Shown: piece after piece, positions 1-9,516 of the stretch
Position numbering within the stretch: the first letter of the stretch is position 1
Layout: every line of letters begins with the position of its first letter
Source of the DNA: Chloroflexota bacterium
GTDB lineage: Bacteria > Chloroflexota > Anaerolineae > Aggregatilineales > J027
Length of the DNA: 64,000 nucleotides
NCBI GenBank assembly: GCA_024434115.1
Contig: QMIT01000014.1
Coordinates: 62,001 to 126,000 of the forward strand
Reading direction: 5' to 3'
Translations under genes and position numbers: made by a program
Notes under the pieces: model-generated
Told to the model about the DNA's origin: nothing
Databases searched by the model: none
Seen by the model: only the letters and a program-made list of their open reading frames with translations

Positions 1-102
1 TCTATATTTTGGCAATCGAGTGTTATACTTGCCAGTGGCGCAGGTGGGTAAAGCGCCCCAATAGTATTAATCAAGTTACATTTTGGTTGGAGGGATAGCG
101 CG

Positions 103-2001
103 GTGAAAAAGCTGGTCGTTTTATCCATGCTGATACTTGCAGCATTTTTGGCGGCATGTGGTGGTGGTGTCGCAACAGTCGCTCCGCCCGAACAGACTCA
201 AAATTATCAACATGCGTTGGAAACCGCCAATGCTCCAACGGTAGAGATTCATACCGAGATTGCCACTGACTCTGGTGAATCACAAGGCGGTGAAGTCACA
301 GCTACCGAGCCAACATTGCCTCCAACCACTGTAGATGCTCCCACAGAAGCAACCGCCACCGAATTACCGACTGAAATCGCTACTGAAATTGCGACAGAAG
401 TTGTCACGGAAGCGGCTACAGAGATTGCGACTGAAGCCGTAACCCCAACTGAAGAAGTTACCGAGATTTCACCCACTACCGAAGTTCCCACTCAGCTACC
501 AACCATAGCGCCGACTGAGCCTCCAACAATCGAACCTACCACTGCCCCAACCCTCGTGCCAAGTGAAGTGCCGTCGGAAATTCCAACTGAGGAGGGTGGT
601 GGAACAGGGGCGACAGGCGACCAGACCGCAACCCTGCCCCCAACTGAGACGCCCATTCCTTCGCCAACTGCAACCAATACTGCCACGACGATTCCAACGG
701 ATACCCCTGCTCCGACTGACACGCCCTTACCAACCAATACGGCGACCCCTATTCCAACGGATACGCTTATCCCCACCAGCACGGCGACCTTAACTGCAAC
801 GCCTGTCCCAAGTAATACGGCAACACCAATTCCGACGGATACGCCGATTCCCACTGATACACCAACGGCGATACCAACGGATACCTATACCCCAACCCCT
901 ACATTTACCCCTACTGCGACCATGCTGCCATCTGAAACGCCTATTCCAACAAATACTCCATTTGTGCCGCCACAGGAATTTACGACCTATAGCAGCGAGG
1001 AACTGCATTTATCGCTGGATTATCCGGTGGAATGGAATGAACCCGTTTATGAGGAACCATTCTTGCTGATTAGCCCAGATGGGACGAATGGAGCATTCCC
1101 TGCGGCGGTGATTACGCGCGGGTCGCCGGATTATTTTGGAGATACATTGGGTGTACCAGATATAAGCTCGCCTCGGTCATTTTTGGAAACAATCGTCCAA
1201 GCCGAAGATAATGCGGAAGTGAGCAAGGTCAGTGGCTACTCTTATCCAGCGTTTGAGCTAATCACCAGCAATGATGAAATTACAGTGCGGGGTCTGTTGT
1301 TTGTGGTCAATGACAACGACTGGATTTTCTTCTTGGGTGCAGCCAATCCTGAAATATTTGATCTCTTCTCCGAAACGACCTTCCAGCAAATGGCGGTGAG
1401 TGTGGTGGCTGAATCCATCGAACCGACAGCAACCCCTTCTCCGATTCCAACGAATACCCCGCGCCCGACTCCGACCTTGCCCCCCACATGGACGCCCACT
1501 GCAACGGCGATTCCCATCTTAGGTGAGGTCTATGAAGATGAGGACGCTGGTTTTGCTTTTAACTATCCTGAAGGCGCGGAAGTCTCAGTTGGAGAAAATG
1601 AAGTCACGGTTGCCGCCGAGGTACAAAATATCCCCGGTGAAATCTATTTTGTGCGGGGTCGGCCTGAAGAATTAGCCGAACAAGGAATTATTTGTGAGAG
1701 CCGTGACCCACTAGAGGCCCTGCGTTGTATCAACTCGGCGGTTGAACCCACCTACACGGGGCGTTATGAAAAATTCGGTTCGCCAGCATGGTTTACCATC
1801 CAAAATGTCGAGGCCGATGGGCAAATTAACGCGGTTGTGTCATACGTCGTGGCAGCGGGGCCTGAATGGATTTATATCCGGCTCACCGCCCCCGCCAGTG
1901 ATTACACAACGGCCAACTTGCGGCTTTTCCAGCCGATTTTGGATTCGGTGTTCATTGAAGTGCAGCCTACTACCATTTTTGGAAACTGGGGCCTGCGCTA
2001 A
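103..2001 (+). CDS. Thr/Pro-rich lipoprotein with two PsbP-like domains
   Basis: Probable surface lipoprotein of 632 residues. The signal peptide ends in a lipobox (LAAC, Cys at residue 19) followed by GGG, so the mature protein should be lipid-anchored outside the membrane. Residues about 60-290 are low-complexity Thr/Pro/Glu stalk with short units such as EIATE and PTDTPIPT. Two similar globular domains follow (about 293-440 and 475-630), separated by a second Pro/Thr linker; each begins with a 'Tyr-..-Phe-x-x-Asp/Asn-Tyr-Pro' pattern typical of PsbP/DUF1795-like folds, a tentative assignment. The start is GTG with GGAGG nine bases upstream. The stop overlaps that of the convergent gene by 4 bp. 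Function unknown; cell-surface adhesion or sensing is a guess. Confidence 0.85.
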   Translation: MKKLVVLSMLILAAFLAACGGGVATVAPPEQTQNYQHALETANAPTVEIHTEIATDSGESQGGEVTATEPTLPPTTVDAPTEATATELPTEIATEIATEVVTEAATEIATEAVTPTEEVTEISPTTEVPTQLPTIAPTEPPTIEPTTAPTLVPSEVPSEIPTEEGGGTGATGDQTATLPPTETPIPSPTATNTATTIPTDTPAPTDTPLPTNTATPIPTDTLIPTSTATLTATPVPSNTATPIPTDTPIPTDTPTAIPTDTYTPTPTFTPTATMLPSETPIPTNTPFVPPQEFTTYSSEELHLSLDYPVEWNEPVYEEPFLLISPDGTNGAFPAAVITRGSPDYFGDTLGVPDISSPRSFLETIVQAEDNAEVSKVSGYSYPAFELITSNDEITVRGLLFVVNDNDWIFFLGAANPEIFDLFSETTFQQMAVSVVAESIEPTATPSPIPTNTPRPTPTLPPTWTPTATAIPILGEVYEDEDAGFAFNYPEGAEVSVGENEVTVAAEVQNIPGEIYFVRGRPEELAEQGIICESRDPLEALRCINSAVEPTYTGRYEKFGSPAWFTIQNVEADGQINAVVSYVVAAGPEWIYIRLTAPASDYTTANLRLFQPILDSVFIEVQPTTIFGNWGLR

Positions 2002-3503
2002 AACCCCATCGTTTCAGGTCGGCGGTAGTGGATGAACCGCTGAAGCGCCTTCAGTTCCAAAGGCCAGCCATACAGTTCCGTTTTGTAGCGGATGCCAGAG
2101 AGACCTTTCAACAGCATCCGCATGGTTCCCTTTAGGCGCATATCTGTGACAGTGGGATAATAGGCGTTGACCACCGTCTCGAAATTACGAACTCGTTTGC
2201 GGGCCGTGTCTTTATAAAACGGGGTATTGGGTTCGCGCCGATGGGCAAAACTTTCCCATTCTGGACTGGCCCATTCTTCTAAGGTTTGCGGGAAGTGAAA
2301 GCCCAACTGCTCTGCCACACGCAATAATTCACTACGATCATGCGGCACGGGTGTATAGATATACAAAATCAACTCACTAGCGGGGTTGATTTTTTTAAGT
2401 TTGCGGATGAATTGAATCGTGTTTTCAATATCAGCGAGTGCATCCGGCGGATTGCCCATCACAAAACTAAATTCGGGCACTATCCCCATATGTTTGAATT
2501 TCTCGGCGATGGCAAGCGTTTTGTCAGGGCTACTTTGCCCGCCCTTGTTCATAATTTTGAGGGTTTCCGCCGAGCCACTCTCCGCCCCCATAAAAATCAT
2601 CTTACAGCCGGAGCGTTTAATTTTCTGCCAAGAGGGTTCGCTGTAGGTACTTAAAGTATCCACCCGCCCCAACGCCCACCAATGAATGCCTAATGGTTCA
2701 ATTCGTTCGGCGATTTCGGCAGCCCGCGACTCACTGACAAAATAATCCATGTCGTGGAATTCCATCGCATCTGCGCCATGCTGCTCGACCATCATACGGG
2801 TGACTTGTTCAACCCGTGCTGGGCTTTCGGGCAACCAGTGCTGATTCACTAGCTTGACCACCGCGCAAAAACTGCACGCAAATGGACAGCCAAAGCTGGT
2901 ATGGTGGCTGAGAACAGCCTTGCCAAGATAGCTTCTGCCGCGATAATCGGCAATGTTGACACGATGATAGGGAAACAACGGCAGGTTATCGAGCGGCACC
3001 ATTGGCGCACGGGGATTGACGATCACCGAGCCGTTATCTTTCCATACAAGACTAGGCACGTCCGACATGCTCCCACCATGATGAATGGTATCCACAAATT
3101 TACGGAAGGGCGCTTCGCCTTGACCTTCAATCACATAATCTACTATGCCACTTTCAAGACAAACCTGTCCGTGATGCGTGGCAAAATAACCGCCCCACAA
3201 AATGACAAGACCGGGAAGTTCGGTTTTGACACGCTTACAAACTTGGATGGCCTGTTTCAATTGCGGCCCCGGCATCGCAGTGACGGCTAGGATTTTCGCG
3301 CCTGTGATTTTCGCCCGTTCAATGATATGCGGGGCGGGGTCGGCGATGAGATTGCCGTCAATGATTTCGGGGGTGTAGTCGTGATCTATCACCGCCGCGA
3401 TGGATAACAGAGACATGGGGAGTCGCTGTTTGCCGGGAGATGTGCTAATAGGGTTATAGAGGAGGACTATAGGAGCAAGTGTGGTGGTCTGCGTTGCTTG
3501 CAT
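1998..3503 (-). CDS. B12-binding domain radical SAM protein
   Basis: A 501-residue cobalamin-dependent radical SAM enzyme. Residues about 10-170 resemble the B12-binding Rossmann domain (VLLYNP start, ILWGGYFATHH), and residues about 195-400 the radical SAM barrel with the cluster motif C206-x3-C210-x2-C213 (GCPFACSFC). Family members carry out methylations or C-C bond rearrangements in lipid, pigment and natural-product pathways; the substrate cannot be read from sequence. The C-terminal 100 residues are a basic extension. It is monocistronic, with an extended -10 (TGTTATAAT) about 40 bases before the ATG. No biosynthetic neighbours give a clue. Confidence 0.88.
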   Translation of the reverse strand: MQATQTTTLAPIVLLYNPISTSPGKQRLPMSLLSIAAVIDHDYTPEIIDGNLIADPAPHIIERAKITGAKILAVTAMPGPQLKQAIQVCKRVKTELPGLVILWGGYFATHHGQVCLESGIVDYVIEGQGEAPFRKFVDTIHHGGSMSDVPSLVWKDNGSVIVNPRAPMVPLDNLPLFPYHRVNIADYRGRSYLGKAVLSHHTSFGCPFACSFCAVVKLVNQHWLPESPARVEQVTRMMVEQHGADAMEFHDMDYFVSESRAAEIAERIEPLGIHWWALGRVDTLSTYSEPSWQKIKRSGCKMIFMGAESGSAETLKIMNKGGQSSPDKTLAIAEKFKHMGIVPEFSFVMGNPPDALADIENTIQFIRKLKKINPASELILYIYTPVPHDRSELLRVAEQLGFHFPQTLEEWASPEWESFAHRREPNTPFYKDTARKRVRNFETVVNAYYPTVTDMRLKGTMRMLLKGLSGIRYKTELYGWPLELKALQRFIHYRRPETMGF

Positions 3504-3544
3504 AGCGTATCGCTGGCTCTTTTGTGTTAACCAATACTCCCGAA

Positions 3545-3553
3545 ATTATAACA
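3545..3553 (-). promoter_or_regulatory. extended -10 promoter of the radical SAM gene
   Basis: On the minus strand TATAAT lies at 3550-3545, preceded by TGT, which makes an extended -10. There is no convincing -35 at 16-18 bp, consistent with extended -10 promoters. The ATG at 3503 lies about 40 bases downstream. Confidence 0.5.
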
Positions 3554-3585
3554 CAAACAGTGCCCGCAAGTGGGGAATTTTGAGA

Positions 3586-3605
3586 GGGCGATCCGTAAAT
3601 CGCCC
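3586..3605 (-). terminator. hairpin behind the 3618-4043 gene
   Basis: GGGCGAT and ATCGCCC form a perfect 7-bp stem with a 6-base loop, 12 bases past the stop of the minus-strand gene that ends at 3618. There is no clear T-run, so it may be an mRNA 3'-end stabiliser rather than an intrinsic terminator. Confidence 0.45.
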
Positions 3606-3617
3606 CGCAGGTTTCGA

Positions 3618-4043
3618 TTAGCAGCCTTGTACCATGCCAAAATTTAGCCGCAAATATTGCATAGACGACCGTATATACTGCCCATAAACTGCCATATGCT
3701 GACTTTGAACTTGGCGAGTGTTAAACCGTTCAGCACGATAGGCATACCGTACAGGACGTTGGGCAGCGTCGGCAATCGCTTCTGGTAGCCATGTCAGCGT
3801 CGGCAGGCTATAAATCGGTTCGTCCAATATTTCGCTTTTGGCAGGCGGAAGCTGCGGCATCATCTCAGCCTGAGCTTTGATTTTTGCCCACAAATCTCCC
3901 GCAGGGGATTGAGGTAGTTCTTGCCCCATCGCCTTTTGGATAATGGCGGTAAATTCGCGTTCTAGCAGTTCATTGGATTGACAGCCCGTTTCCAAAGGGA
4001 CATCGTGCATGAACTTGCTGATAAACCTTTTAAGCGTATCCAT
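3618..4043 (-). CDS. unknown protein translationally coupled to the ECF sigma factor
   Basis: A 141-residue protein that I do not recognise. Its start overlaps the end of the upstream sigma factor gene by 14 bp, so the two are co-translated. That is the position normally held by an anti-sigma factor, but there is no His-x3-Cys-x2-Cys zinc motif and no membrane segment. Visible features are an acidic, Pro-containing middle (SPAGDLWAKIKAQ, the kind of helix seen in some anti-sigma proteins) and a basic, Tyr/Arg/Gln-rich C-terminal third ending in Gly-Cys. A soluble regulator of the sigma factor is plausible from position only. Confidence 0.7.
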   Translation of the reverse strand: MDTLKRFISKFMHDVPLETGCQSNELLEREFTAIIQKAMGQELPQSPAGDLWAKIKAQAEMMPQLPPAKSEILDEPIYSLPTLTWLPEAIADAAQRPVRYAYRAERFNTRQVQSQHMAVYGQYIRSSMQYLRLNFGMVQGC

Positions 4044-4611
4044 GAGCTAACTCCGAGATCCAAGTGTCCGATTCAAGGACATGTCGTAAACTTTCACGAG
4101 CATAATGCAGCCGCGATTTCACTGTACCAATGGGGCATTCCAAGATTTCCGCAATATCTTGAATGCTGAGGCAGGCCAGATAGTGCAGAATTACCACCAC
4201 CCGCTGATTCAATGGCAGGTTTTCAATCGCACTGCGGATATTGCGTTCCATTTCGGTGCGTTCGGTCACACGGTCTGGTGCAAGACCAATAGGCGAAATC
4301 AGGGTGTCTGAGACTTGATCGAGAGCCGTGCGCCGTTTCTGATTACGGGTGACATAGGTATAGCTGAGATTTGCTGTTACCCGATAGAGCCATGGCATCA
4401 AAGGCCGTTCGATGTCAATTCGATGGGCGTAATAATGTAATTTTAGGAAACAATCTTGTAAAATGTCCTCCGCCACCTGTGGGTCGCGGACAATTGCGAG
4501 TGAAACGCGGTAAACCTGAAGGCGGTATCGCTCAAAGAGTTCGCCGAGAGCTTCAAGGTCTTGTTCGCGCAACCGCAGGATGAGTTCCCCGTCCCTGCTC
4601 ATGGTAGTCAC
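4030..4611 (-). CDS. ECF-family RNA polymerase sigma factor
   Basis: A 193-residue sigma-70 family factor of ECF type. Region 2 covers residues about 20-90 (LFERYRLQVYRVSLAIVRD, DILQDCFLKLH, PWLYRVTANL) and region 4 about 125-180 (LPLNQRVVVILHYLACLSIQDIAEILECPIGTVKSRLHYAR, shown here as a family pattern). It redirects RNA polymerase to a dedicated regulon. The start is ATG. A sigma-70-like promoter (TTGAAC, 17 bp, TGTAAT) lies about 85 bases upstream. The overlapping downstream gene is the best candidate for its regulator. The group within the ECF classification cannot be assigned by eye. Confidence 0.93.
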   Translation of the reverse strand: MTTMSRDGELILRLREQDLEALGELFERYRLQVYRVSLAIVRDPQVAEDILQDCFLKLHYYAHRIDIERPLMPWLYRVTANLSYTYVTRNQKRRTALDQVSDTLISPIGLAPDRVTERTEMERNIRSAIENLPLNQRVVVILHYLACLSIQDIAEILECPIGTVKSRLHYARESLRHVLESDTWISELAHGYA

Positions 4612-4693
4612 GCCTCTCTCTGTATTTAGTTTTTTCTGGGACTCGTCATTGGCAATTTAAGCAGCACCAGCTAAGTGATTGGGTACTACTAAA

Positions 4694-4722
4694 ATTACAC
4701 TCTTATCATAACCGAGGTTCAA
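4694..4722 (-). promoter_or_regulatory. promoter of the ECF sigma operon
   Basis: Minus strand: -35 TTGAAC (4722-4717), 17-bp spacer, -10 TGTAAT (4699-4694). This is a housekeeping-type promoter. The GAACC around the -35 could also fit an ECF-type -35, so self-regulation is possible but unproven. Confidence 0.5.
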
Positions 4723-4766
4723 AGATTTTTTACATGCTTAGGCAAATTTCGTAGAATTTCTTAGAT

Positions 4767-5786
4767 TTATGAACCGGGGGTGCCCCCTGCTTGTATGATG
4801 AGATCGCTGATAGATACGCCAGCATATTCCCAGTTGGAAGGTAGGCCATACAACTCATATAAAATTGTTAAGGCATCAGCGTTTAAGCCACCCGCAAGGT
4901 AGGCTTGGGCGGTGATATAACCGTTTACGACAAATGACGTAAACGAGGCATTCTCAAGTCGCCGTTTGAGTTCAGTATCTGATGCAAAGCCGGGATTGGC
5001 TGCCCAGATGGTTTCAGCACGTGCTACCATCGTGATTCCCCGTGCCAATTGATTCCCTGCCAAGCCATTGGTCTCGCCATCATTCGTTCCAGCAAAATAG
5101 ATACCGGCCTGTGAAATAAGGGCATCTACCAACATACGATCCACTTCGAAGCGGCGATAGGCTGGGTCAACAGTAATGACAGCATCCAGCCATTCGATAC
5201 TTTCTTCATACAGCCCTGCCAGCATGTAGTCCTCGGCATTGCTGAAATATTCCTCCGCCTGTGATACTTCCGGGGTGGCGCTGGCTTGTGGTGAAACCTC
5301 AACAGTGGCGGTAGGTGTGTTGGTCGGTGTTGGGCTTGAGGAGGGAGTTGGTGTAGCCGAAAGTATCAATGCGATCCGTGTCATGCGCGGTTGCACATCG
5401 GCATAACCCGGCTGTTGGGTCTCGATAAATTCAAGGCGTTTAAGCGCAATTTCAAGCGCCCCCTGTGTTTCGTTTTGCACCGCGAGGGCATATTGGGTGC
5501 CGATAGCGATTTCTCGATTTCCTGCCTCTTTGGTCTGGATTTTGTCCAATTCATCGCCATAACCCGCCAGCGCACTCAACGCGATCACTACCGAACATAG
5601 GCAGGTAGTGGCCCCAATGACTAAAAGGCTCAACAAGCAGCGTCCGGGTGGGGCTTCATCATCTCCCAGTAGACCACTGGGGCGCGATGGCTCTGGTACA
5701 TTCCATTTGGGCTGAGTCGTATTGACGTTGTTATGCAGTCCAGCCAGAGCTTTGGGTTGGGTATCGGATGGGTCAAAATTCGTCAC
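4767..5786 (-). CDS. single-pass membrane protein with TPR-like outer domain
   Basis: A 339-residue protein with an N-terminal cytoplasmic stretch of about 48 residues, one membrane segment (about 49-72), a short helical region, a Thr/Pro/Ser linker (about 145-175) and a helical C-terminal domain (about 178-335). Its AEEYFSNAEDYMLAGLYEESIEWLDAVI-type pattern resembles tetratricopeptide repeats. It probably displays a protein-interaction domain outside the cell. The start is GTG with AAAGGA six bases upstream. It lies 93 bp downstream of methylmalonyl-CoA mutase on the same strand, separated by a strong hairpin, so it is probably a separate unit. Function unknown. Confidence 0.82.
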   Translation of the reverse strand: MTNFDPSDTQPKALAGLHNNVNTTQPKWNVPEPSRPSGLLGDDEAPPGRCLLSLLVIGATTCLCSVVIALSALAGYGDELDKIQTKEAGNREIAIGTQYALAVQNETQGALEIALKRLEFIETQQPGYADVQPRMTRIALILSATPTPSSSPTPTNTPTATVEVSPQASATPEVSQAEEYFSNAEDYMLAGLYEESIEWLDAVITVDPAYRRFEVDRMLVDALISQAGIYFAGTNDGETNGLAGNQLARGITMVARAETIWAANPGFASDTELKRRLENASFTSFVVNGYITAQAYLAGGLNADALTILYELYGLPSNWEYAGVSISDLIIQAGGTPGS

Positions 5787-5810
5787 GGTTGATCCTTTGC
5801 CTGATGTTCA

Positions 5811-5839
5811 GGGAATGGCATTATAGCGATGCCATCCCC
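5811..5839 (-). terminator. long hairpin between mutase and TPR-like gene
   Basis: An 11-bp stem (GGGAATGGCAT / ATGCCATCCCC, one G-U) with a 7-base loop, 40 bases behind the mutase stop. There is no T-run. The minus-strand loop and stem edge contain TATAAT, which may be the -10 of the downstream gene (weak -35 TTTCCA at 17 bp), so terminator and promoter may be superimposed. Confidence 0.55.
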
Positions 5840-5879
5840 TTCTGGAAATGACGAATTACCCACGTCCGGCTAACTACCC

Positions 5880-7556
5880 TCAGATGGTCACATTAGGCCG
5901 ATATTCCCCAAAGACACCACGCAGGACTTTGCAAATTTCGCCCAGCGTAGCTTCTTGCTCCACCGCTTCAATAAACAAGGGCATCAGATTCTCGGTGCCA
6001 CATGCGGCGGTTTCAATGCGATTGAGGACGGCACTGACTTTTTCGTTATCCCGTTCAGCCCGAATTTTTGCCAATCGTTCACACTGGGCTTTTTCAATGG
6101 CCGGGTCAACACGCAAAAGCTCAATGGTGGTTTCCGAGCCATTTTCAACGATGTAGTCGTTCATGCCAACGATGATTTGGCGCTTCGACTCAATGGCTTT
6201 TTGTGCTTCATAGGCGGCATCATTGATTTCTGTATTGATAAAGCCCGTTTCGATGGCGGCCTGTGCCCCACCCATCTCATCAATGCGGCGGATATATTCC
6301 ATTGCGCGGGTTTCAATTTCATCGGTCAAGGCCTCAATCATATAGCTACCTGCCAATGGGTCAATCGAATCTGCCACGCCGCTTTCATGAGCGATGATTT
6401 GTTGAGTCCGCAGCGCGATTTGGGCAGCGTGGGCCGTCGGGAGCGCCAATGCTTCGTCCATGCTATTGGTATGTAGAGATTGTGTACCCCCCAACACCGC
6501 AGCAAGGGCCTGAATCGTTACGCGGGTGATGTTGTTTTCCGGCTGCTGTGCGGTCAAGGTGCTGCCGCCAGTTTGGGTATGGAAGCGCATTTGTTGGGCG
6601 CGGGGGTCGTTGGCATGGAAACGATCTTTCATAATCTTGGCCCACAGACGACGGGCGGCGCGGAATTTGGCAACCTCTTCAAGGAAATTGTTGTGAGCAT
6701 TAAAGAAGAAGGATAGTTGCTGTCCAAATTCGTCTACTTTCAAGCCGGCGTCAATCGCGGCCTGTACATAGGCAATGCCATTCGCCAATGTAAATGCGAC
6801 TTCCTGCACCGCCGTGCAACCCGCCTCACGGATATGATAACCGCTGATGCTGATCGTGTTCCACTTAGGCACTTCGCGCTGACAATAATCAAACAGGTCG
6901 GTGATTAGGCGGGTGCTGGGGCGGGGTGGGAAAATATACGTCCCGCGTGCGATGTACTCTTTCAAGATGTCATTTTGCACTGTGCCGCGCAGTTGATTCG
7001 GTGCGACACCCTGCCGCTTGCCGACTGCGATATATAAGGCCAGCAAAATCGTCGCCGGGGCGTTGATCGTCATGCTGGTTGAGACTTCGGCCAATGGAAT
7101 TCCTTGAAACAGTCGCTCCATATCGTGGATGCTGCAAATGCTGACCCCGACCTTACCCACCTCGCCCAATGACATCGGGTCATCGGCATCATAGCCAATC
7201 TGAGTGGGTAAGTCGAAGGCTACACTTAGACCGCGTGCGCCTTGTTCCAACAGCATTCGATAGCGGGCATTCGATTCTTCAGCGGTGGCGTACCCTGCAT
7301 ATTGGCGCATCGTCCAGAAACGGGAACGATACATGGTTGGCTGTACCCCGCGTGTAAAGGGGTATTCGCCGGGGAAGCCGAGCTTGGCGGTGTATTCATC
7401 GGCATTAGCACTGCCATTTTCGGGTATATAGAGTCGTTCGATTGGGATACCGGAGGAGGTGTCAAAGTGGTCGCGGCGTTCGGGCGCTTTTTTCAACAGG
7501 GGTTCGACAGCCTGTTTTTCCCATGATTTTTTCGCATTGGTCAGTTTTTCAGACAT
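5880..7556 (-). CDS. methylmalonyl-CoA mutase, catalytic (N-terminal domain) subunit
   Basis: A 558-residue large-subunit domain of methylmalonyl-CoA mutase, which interconverts succinyl-CoA and (R)-methylmalonyl-CoA with adenosylcobalamin in propionate metabolism. Family landmarks are FPFTRG-type [11 protein letters not shown] near residue 70, [26 protein letters not shown], and the C-terminal [16 protein letters not shown] and [15 protein letters not shown] blocks. It lacks the roughly 130-residue C-terminal B12-binding domain of single-chain mutases, so a separate small subunit must be encoded elsewhere. The start is ATG with AAAGGA upstream. No epimerase or MeaB chaperone gene is nearby. 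Confidence 0.95.
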   Translation of the reverse strand: MSEKLTNAKKSWEKQAVEPLLKKAPERRDHFDTSSGIPIERLYIPENGSANADEYTAKLGFPGEYPFTRGVQPTMYRSRFWTMRQYAGYATAEESNARYRMLLEQGARGLSVAFDLPTQIGYDADDPMSLGEVGKVGVSICSIHDMERLFQGIPLAEVSTSMTINAPATILLALYIAVGKRQGVAPNQLRGTVQNDILKEYIARGTYIFPPRPSTRLITDLFDYCQREVPKWNTISISGYHIREAGCTAVQEVAFTLANGIAYVQAAIDAGLKVDEFGQQLSFFFNAHNNFLEEVAKFRAARRLWAKIMKDRFHANDPRAQQMRFHTQTGGSTLTAQQPENNITRVTIQALAAVLGGTQSLHTNSMDEALALPTAHAAQIALRTQQIIAHESGVADSIDPLAGSYMIEALTDEIETRAMEYIRRIDEMGGAQAAIETGFINTEINDAAYEAQKAIESKRQIIVGMNDYIVENGSETTIELLRVDPAIEKAQCERLAKIRAERDNEKVSAVLNRIETAACGTENLMPLFIEAVEQEATLGEICKVLRGVFGEYRPNVTI

Positions 7557-7685
7557 TCGGGTTGTGATCCTTTGCCATACGTCTGGAAATTTACCCCTAT
7601 TGTAGCGCCTTGCTTCTGATTGTGGAGATGATGGAGGGCAGGAAATTTATGGTAGGATGACATTAACATATAGCTACAGAAAATA

Positions 7686-8120
7686 ATGGCGAAAATCATG
7701 CCTACCCCGAAATCGCACACGGCAGTCTTCAAATTAGGGCTTATCTTGCTTATCTTGCTGACTGCCTGTAATAATGCAAAGGAAAATTCCTCCCGGCCTC
7801 ATGTAACCCCTGTTTTGACGCCCGGTGAAATCTATTATCGGACGACCTGTTGTGGTCACTCTAGATATAAAGACCTTGCTTTCGGAACTACCGGAGCATC
7901 ACAATGGGAAGAATATGTGGATGATACGGGCATGACCCAAAAGCGTTTTTTAGTACAAATTTTGGTATGGAGCGAAAATTTTGAAGAACGCTTTGAAGAA
8001 AACGTCTTTGTCTTTGAGGGACAACTTTTGGAGTATCCAAGTTATCGGATTCGCATTTTAGAGACACGAGAGGATAATCCCTACTTTTTGGGCCTAGCGA
8101 TCTTAGATTCATCACAGTAG
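7686..8120 (+). CDS. small putative lipoprotein
   Basis: A 144-residue protein with a hydrophobic signal (about residues 15-25) and lipobox LLTAC (Cys about 28), followed by an Asn/Ser/Pro-rich linker. The rest is a compact domain of unknown family, with one Cys-Cys pair and a C-terminal beta-rich stretch. The start may be the first ATG or the one four codons later (MPTPKSH). It is transcribed divergently from the mutase and ends against a bidirectional hairpin. No function can be assigned. Confidence 0.72.
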   Translation: MAKIMPTPKSHTAVFKLGLILLILLTACNNAKENSSRPHVTPVLTPGEIYYRTTCCGHSRYKDLAFGTTGASQWEEYVDDTGMTQKRFLVQILVWSENFEERFEENVFVFEGQLLEYPSYRIRILETREDNPYFLGLAILDSSQ

Positions 8121-8135
8121 TAGCTTGAAAACAAT

Positions 8136-8160
8136 AAGGCCGAGACGTCCTCCCGGCCTT
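8136..8160. terminator. bidirectional terminator hairpin
   Basis: AAGGCCG and CGGCCTT form a 7-bp stem with an 11-base loop between convergent genes ending at 8120 and 8237. On the minus strand it is followed by ATTGTTTTC, a usable U-tract. Confidence 0.65.
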
Positions 8161-8236
8161 GATTGCAAAACCCACATTGGTTGCAGAGAGATACATTTGT
8201 GTTTTGCTCCTCCCTGCGCTCCACGCTTCCACTTTA

Positions 8237-9355
8237 TTATGGGATTAGCACCGTGTCAATCACATGAATCACGCCGTTATAGGTTTCAATGTCGGTGATA
8301 ATCACCTGTGCAGCATTGATGAAAACGCCATTTTCATTGACTGTAATCCGTACCGAGTCGCCTTGCAGCGTGGCTAAGCCACCGAGTGACACCACCTCAT
8401 CCGACAGCACCTTTCCGGGAACGACATGGTAGAGCAAGATGGATTGCAGGGTCGGAATATCGGCGAGGAGGGCTTCGACTGTACCAGCGGGCAGAGCAGC
8501 GAAGGCCGCATCCGTCGGGGCGAAGACGCTAAAGGGGCCATTTCCACGCAGGGCTGAATCCAAACCCGCAGCTTGCAGAGCGGCAACCAAGGTCGTGAAG
8601 CGACCATCGGCGACAGCGACATCTACAATTGTGCCATTCCCTTTGGGCAGGCCATCAATTGTGTTGCCACCAATCACGGTGAGGGCGACACCGGGATCAG
8701 CCAAACGATTGATCGCCGCGACAAAGTAGTAACCTCGTGAATTTAGGGTTGCCCCAGATAGGTCGAGTACAACAGGCGCAGTAGCACCGCTAGGGACAAC
8801 CCAAAGATCATAGGTTCCAGATGGAACATTCAAGACAGTGGAGCGACCATAAGCTAAACCACTTGCTAAAACTGTACCGTCCGCCAAAATAACATCAACG
8901 GCGGGGGCGTCTTCGATGCCATGAAACACAGTGACACGAGCATTGCCAGCAGCAAGGCGGCTGAAACTCTCATTGATGAGGGCAGGCTGGAGTGTGCCAG
9001 CGGAGAGTGACCCAATCGCAGCGATAGTGGTATAACTGCCAGCGCGGAAGGTCAAACTAGCTGGGCCAATCGCGGCTGATTCAATCCCTGCACCAGCCGG
9101 AGCGACGGCGATGCTATAGGTGCCAGCCGGAATTTGGACGAACCCAGAAATATCTCCAAAGGAAAGGGCTTGGAATGCACCCGCTTCGCCATTCACAAAA
9201 ATCTCGACGGCGGGGGTATCTGGCGAGAAGTGGGCGACACGAACTTGCGCCAGACCAGCGGCTTCGGCGGAGGTAGATGATGACCCCGGCAGAACGGCAA
9301 CCACCAGACCGATGGCAATTGCCCATAGGATGAGCTTGTTCTTGAACAACTTCAC
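8237..9355 (-). CDS. secreted DUF4397 + fasciclin (FAS1) domain protein
   Basis: A 372-residue exported protein. A Sec signal covers residues 1 to about 32 (AEA before cleavage, no lipobox). Two DUF4397-type beta domains follow (about 36-130 starting [19 protein letters not shown], and about 138-230 starting [17 protein letters not shown]), then one fasciclin domain (about 240-372) with the H1/H2 signatures [15 protein letters not shown] and [12 protein letters not shown]1 domains mediate cell adhesion. The start is GTG with TAGGAG nine bases upstream. It is monocistronic with an AT-rich upstream region shared with the divergent glycosyltransferase. Confidence 0.93.
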   Translation of the reverse strand: MKLFKNKLILWAIAIGLVVAVLPGSSSTSAEAAGLAQVRVAHFSPDTPAVEIFVNGEAGAFQALSFGDISGFVQIPAGTYSIAVAPAGAGIESAAIGPASLTFRAGSYTTIAAIGSLSAGTLQPALINESFSRLAAGNARVTVFHGIEDAPAVDVILADGTVLASGLAYGRSTVLNVPSGTYDLWVVPSGATAPVVLDLSGATLNSRGYYFVAAINRLADPGVALTVIGGNTIDGLPKGNGTIVDVAVADGRFTTLVAALQAAGLDSALRGNGPFSVFAPTDAAFAALPAGTVEALLADIPTLQSILLYHVVPGKVLSDEVVSLGGLATLQGDSVRITVNENGVFINAAQVIITDIETYNGVIHVIDTVLIP

Positions 9356-9516
9356 AGTGAAAATCTCCTATACTAGAGTGTTGATGTGTGAGCGAATACC
9401 ATTTCTCTTATGCCTATAAAAATAGCGAGGTATCCTGTGAAAATTCTGTGAAGATGGTAAATAGAAGATTAAAGTCAATAAAGCTTTAAAAAATAAAGTC
9501 GAGGCGCTGAAATCCT

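Noticed and set aside
1-102. Possible tail of an upstream gene or promoter in the first 100 bases
   Set aside because: A TATACT at 24-29 and a short GC hairpin (37-57) are present, but the -35 would fall at the window edge and no coding frame is convincing.
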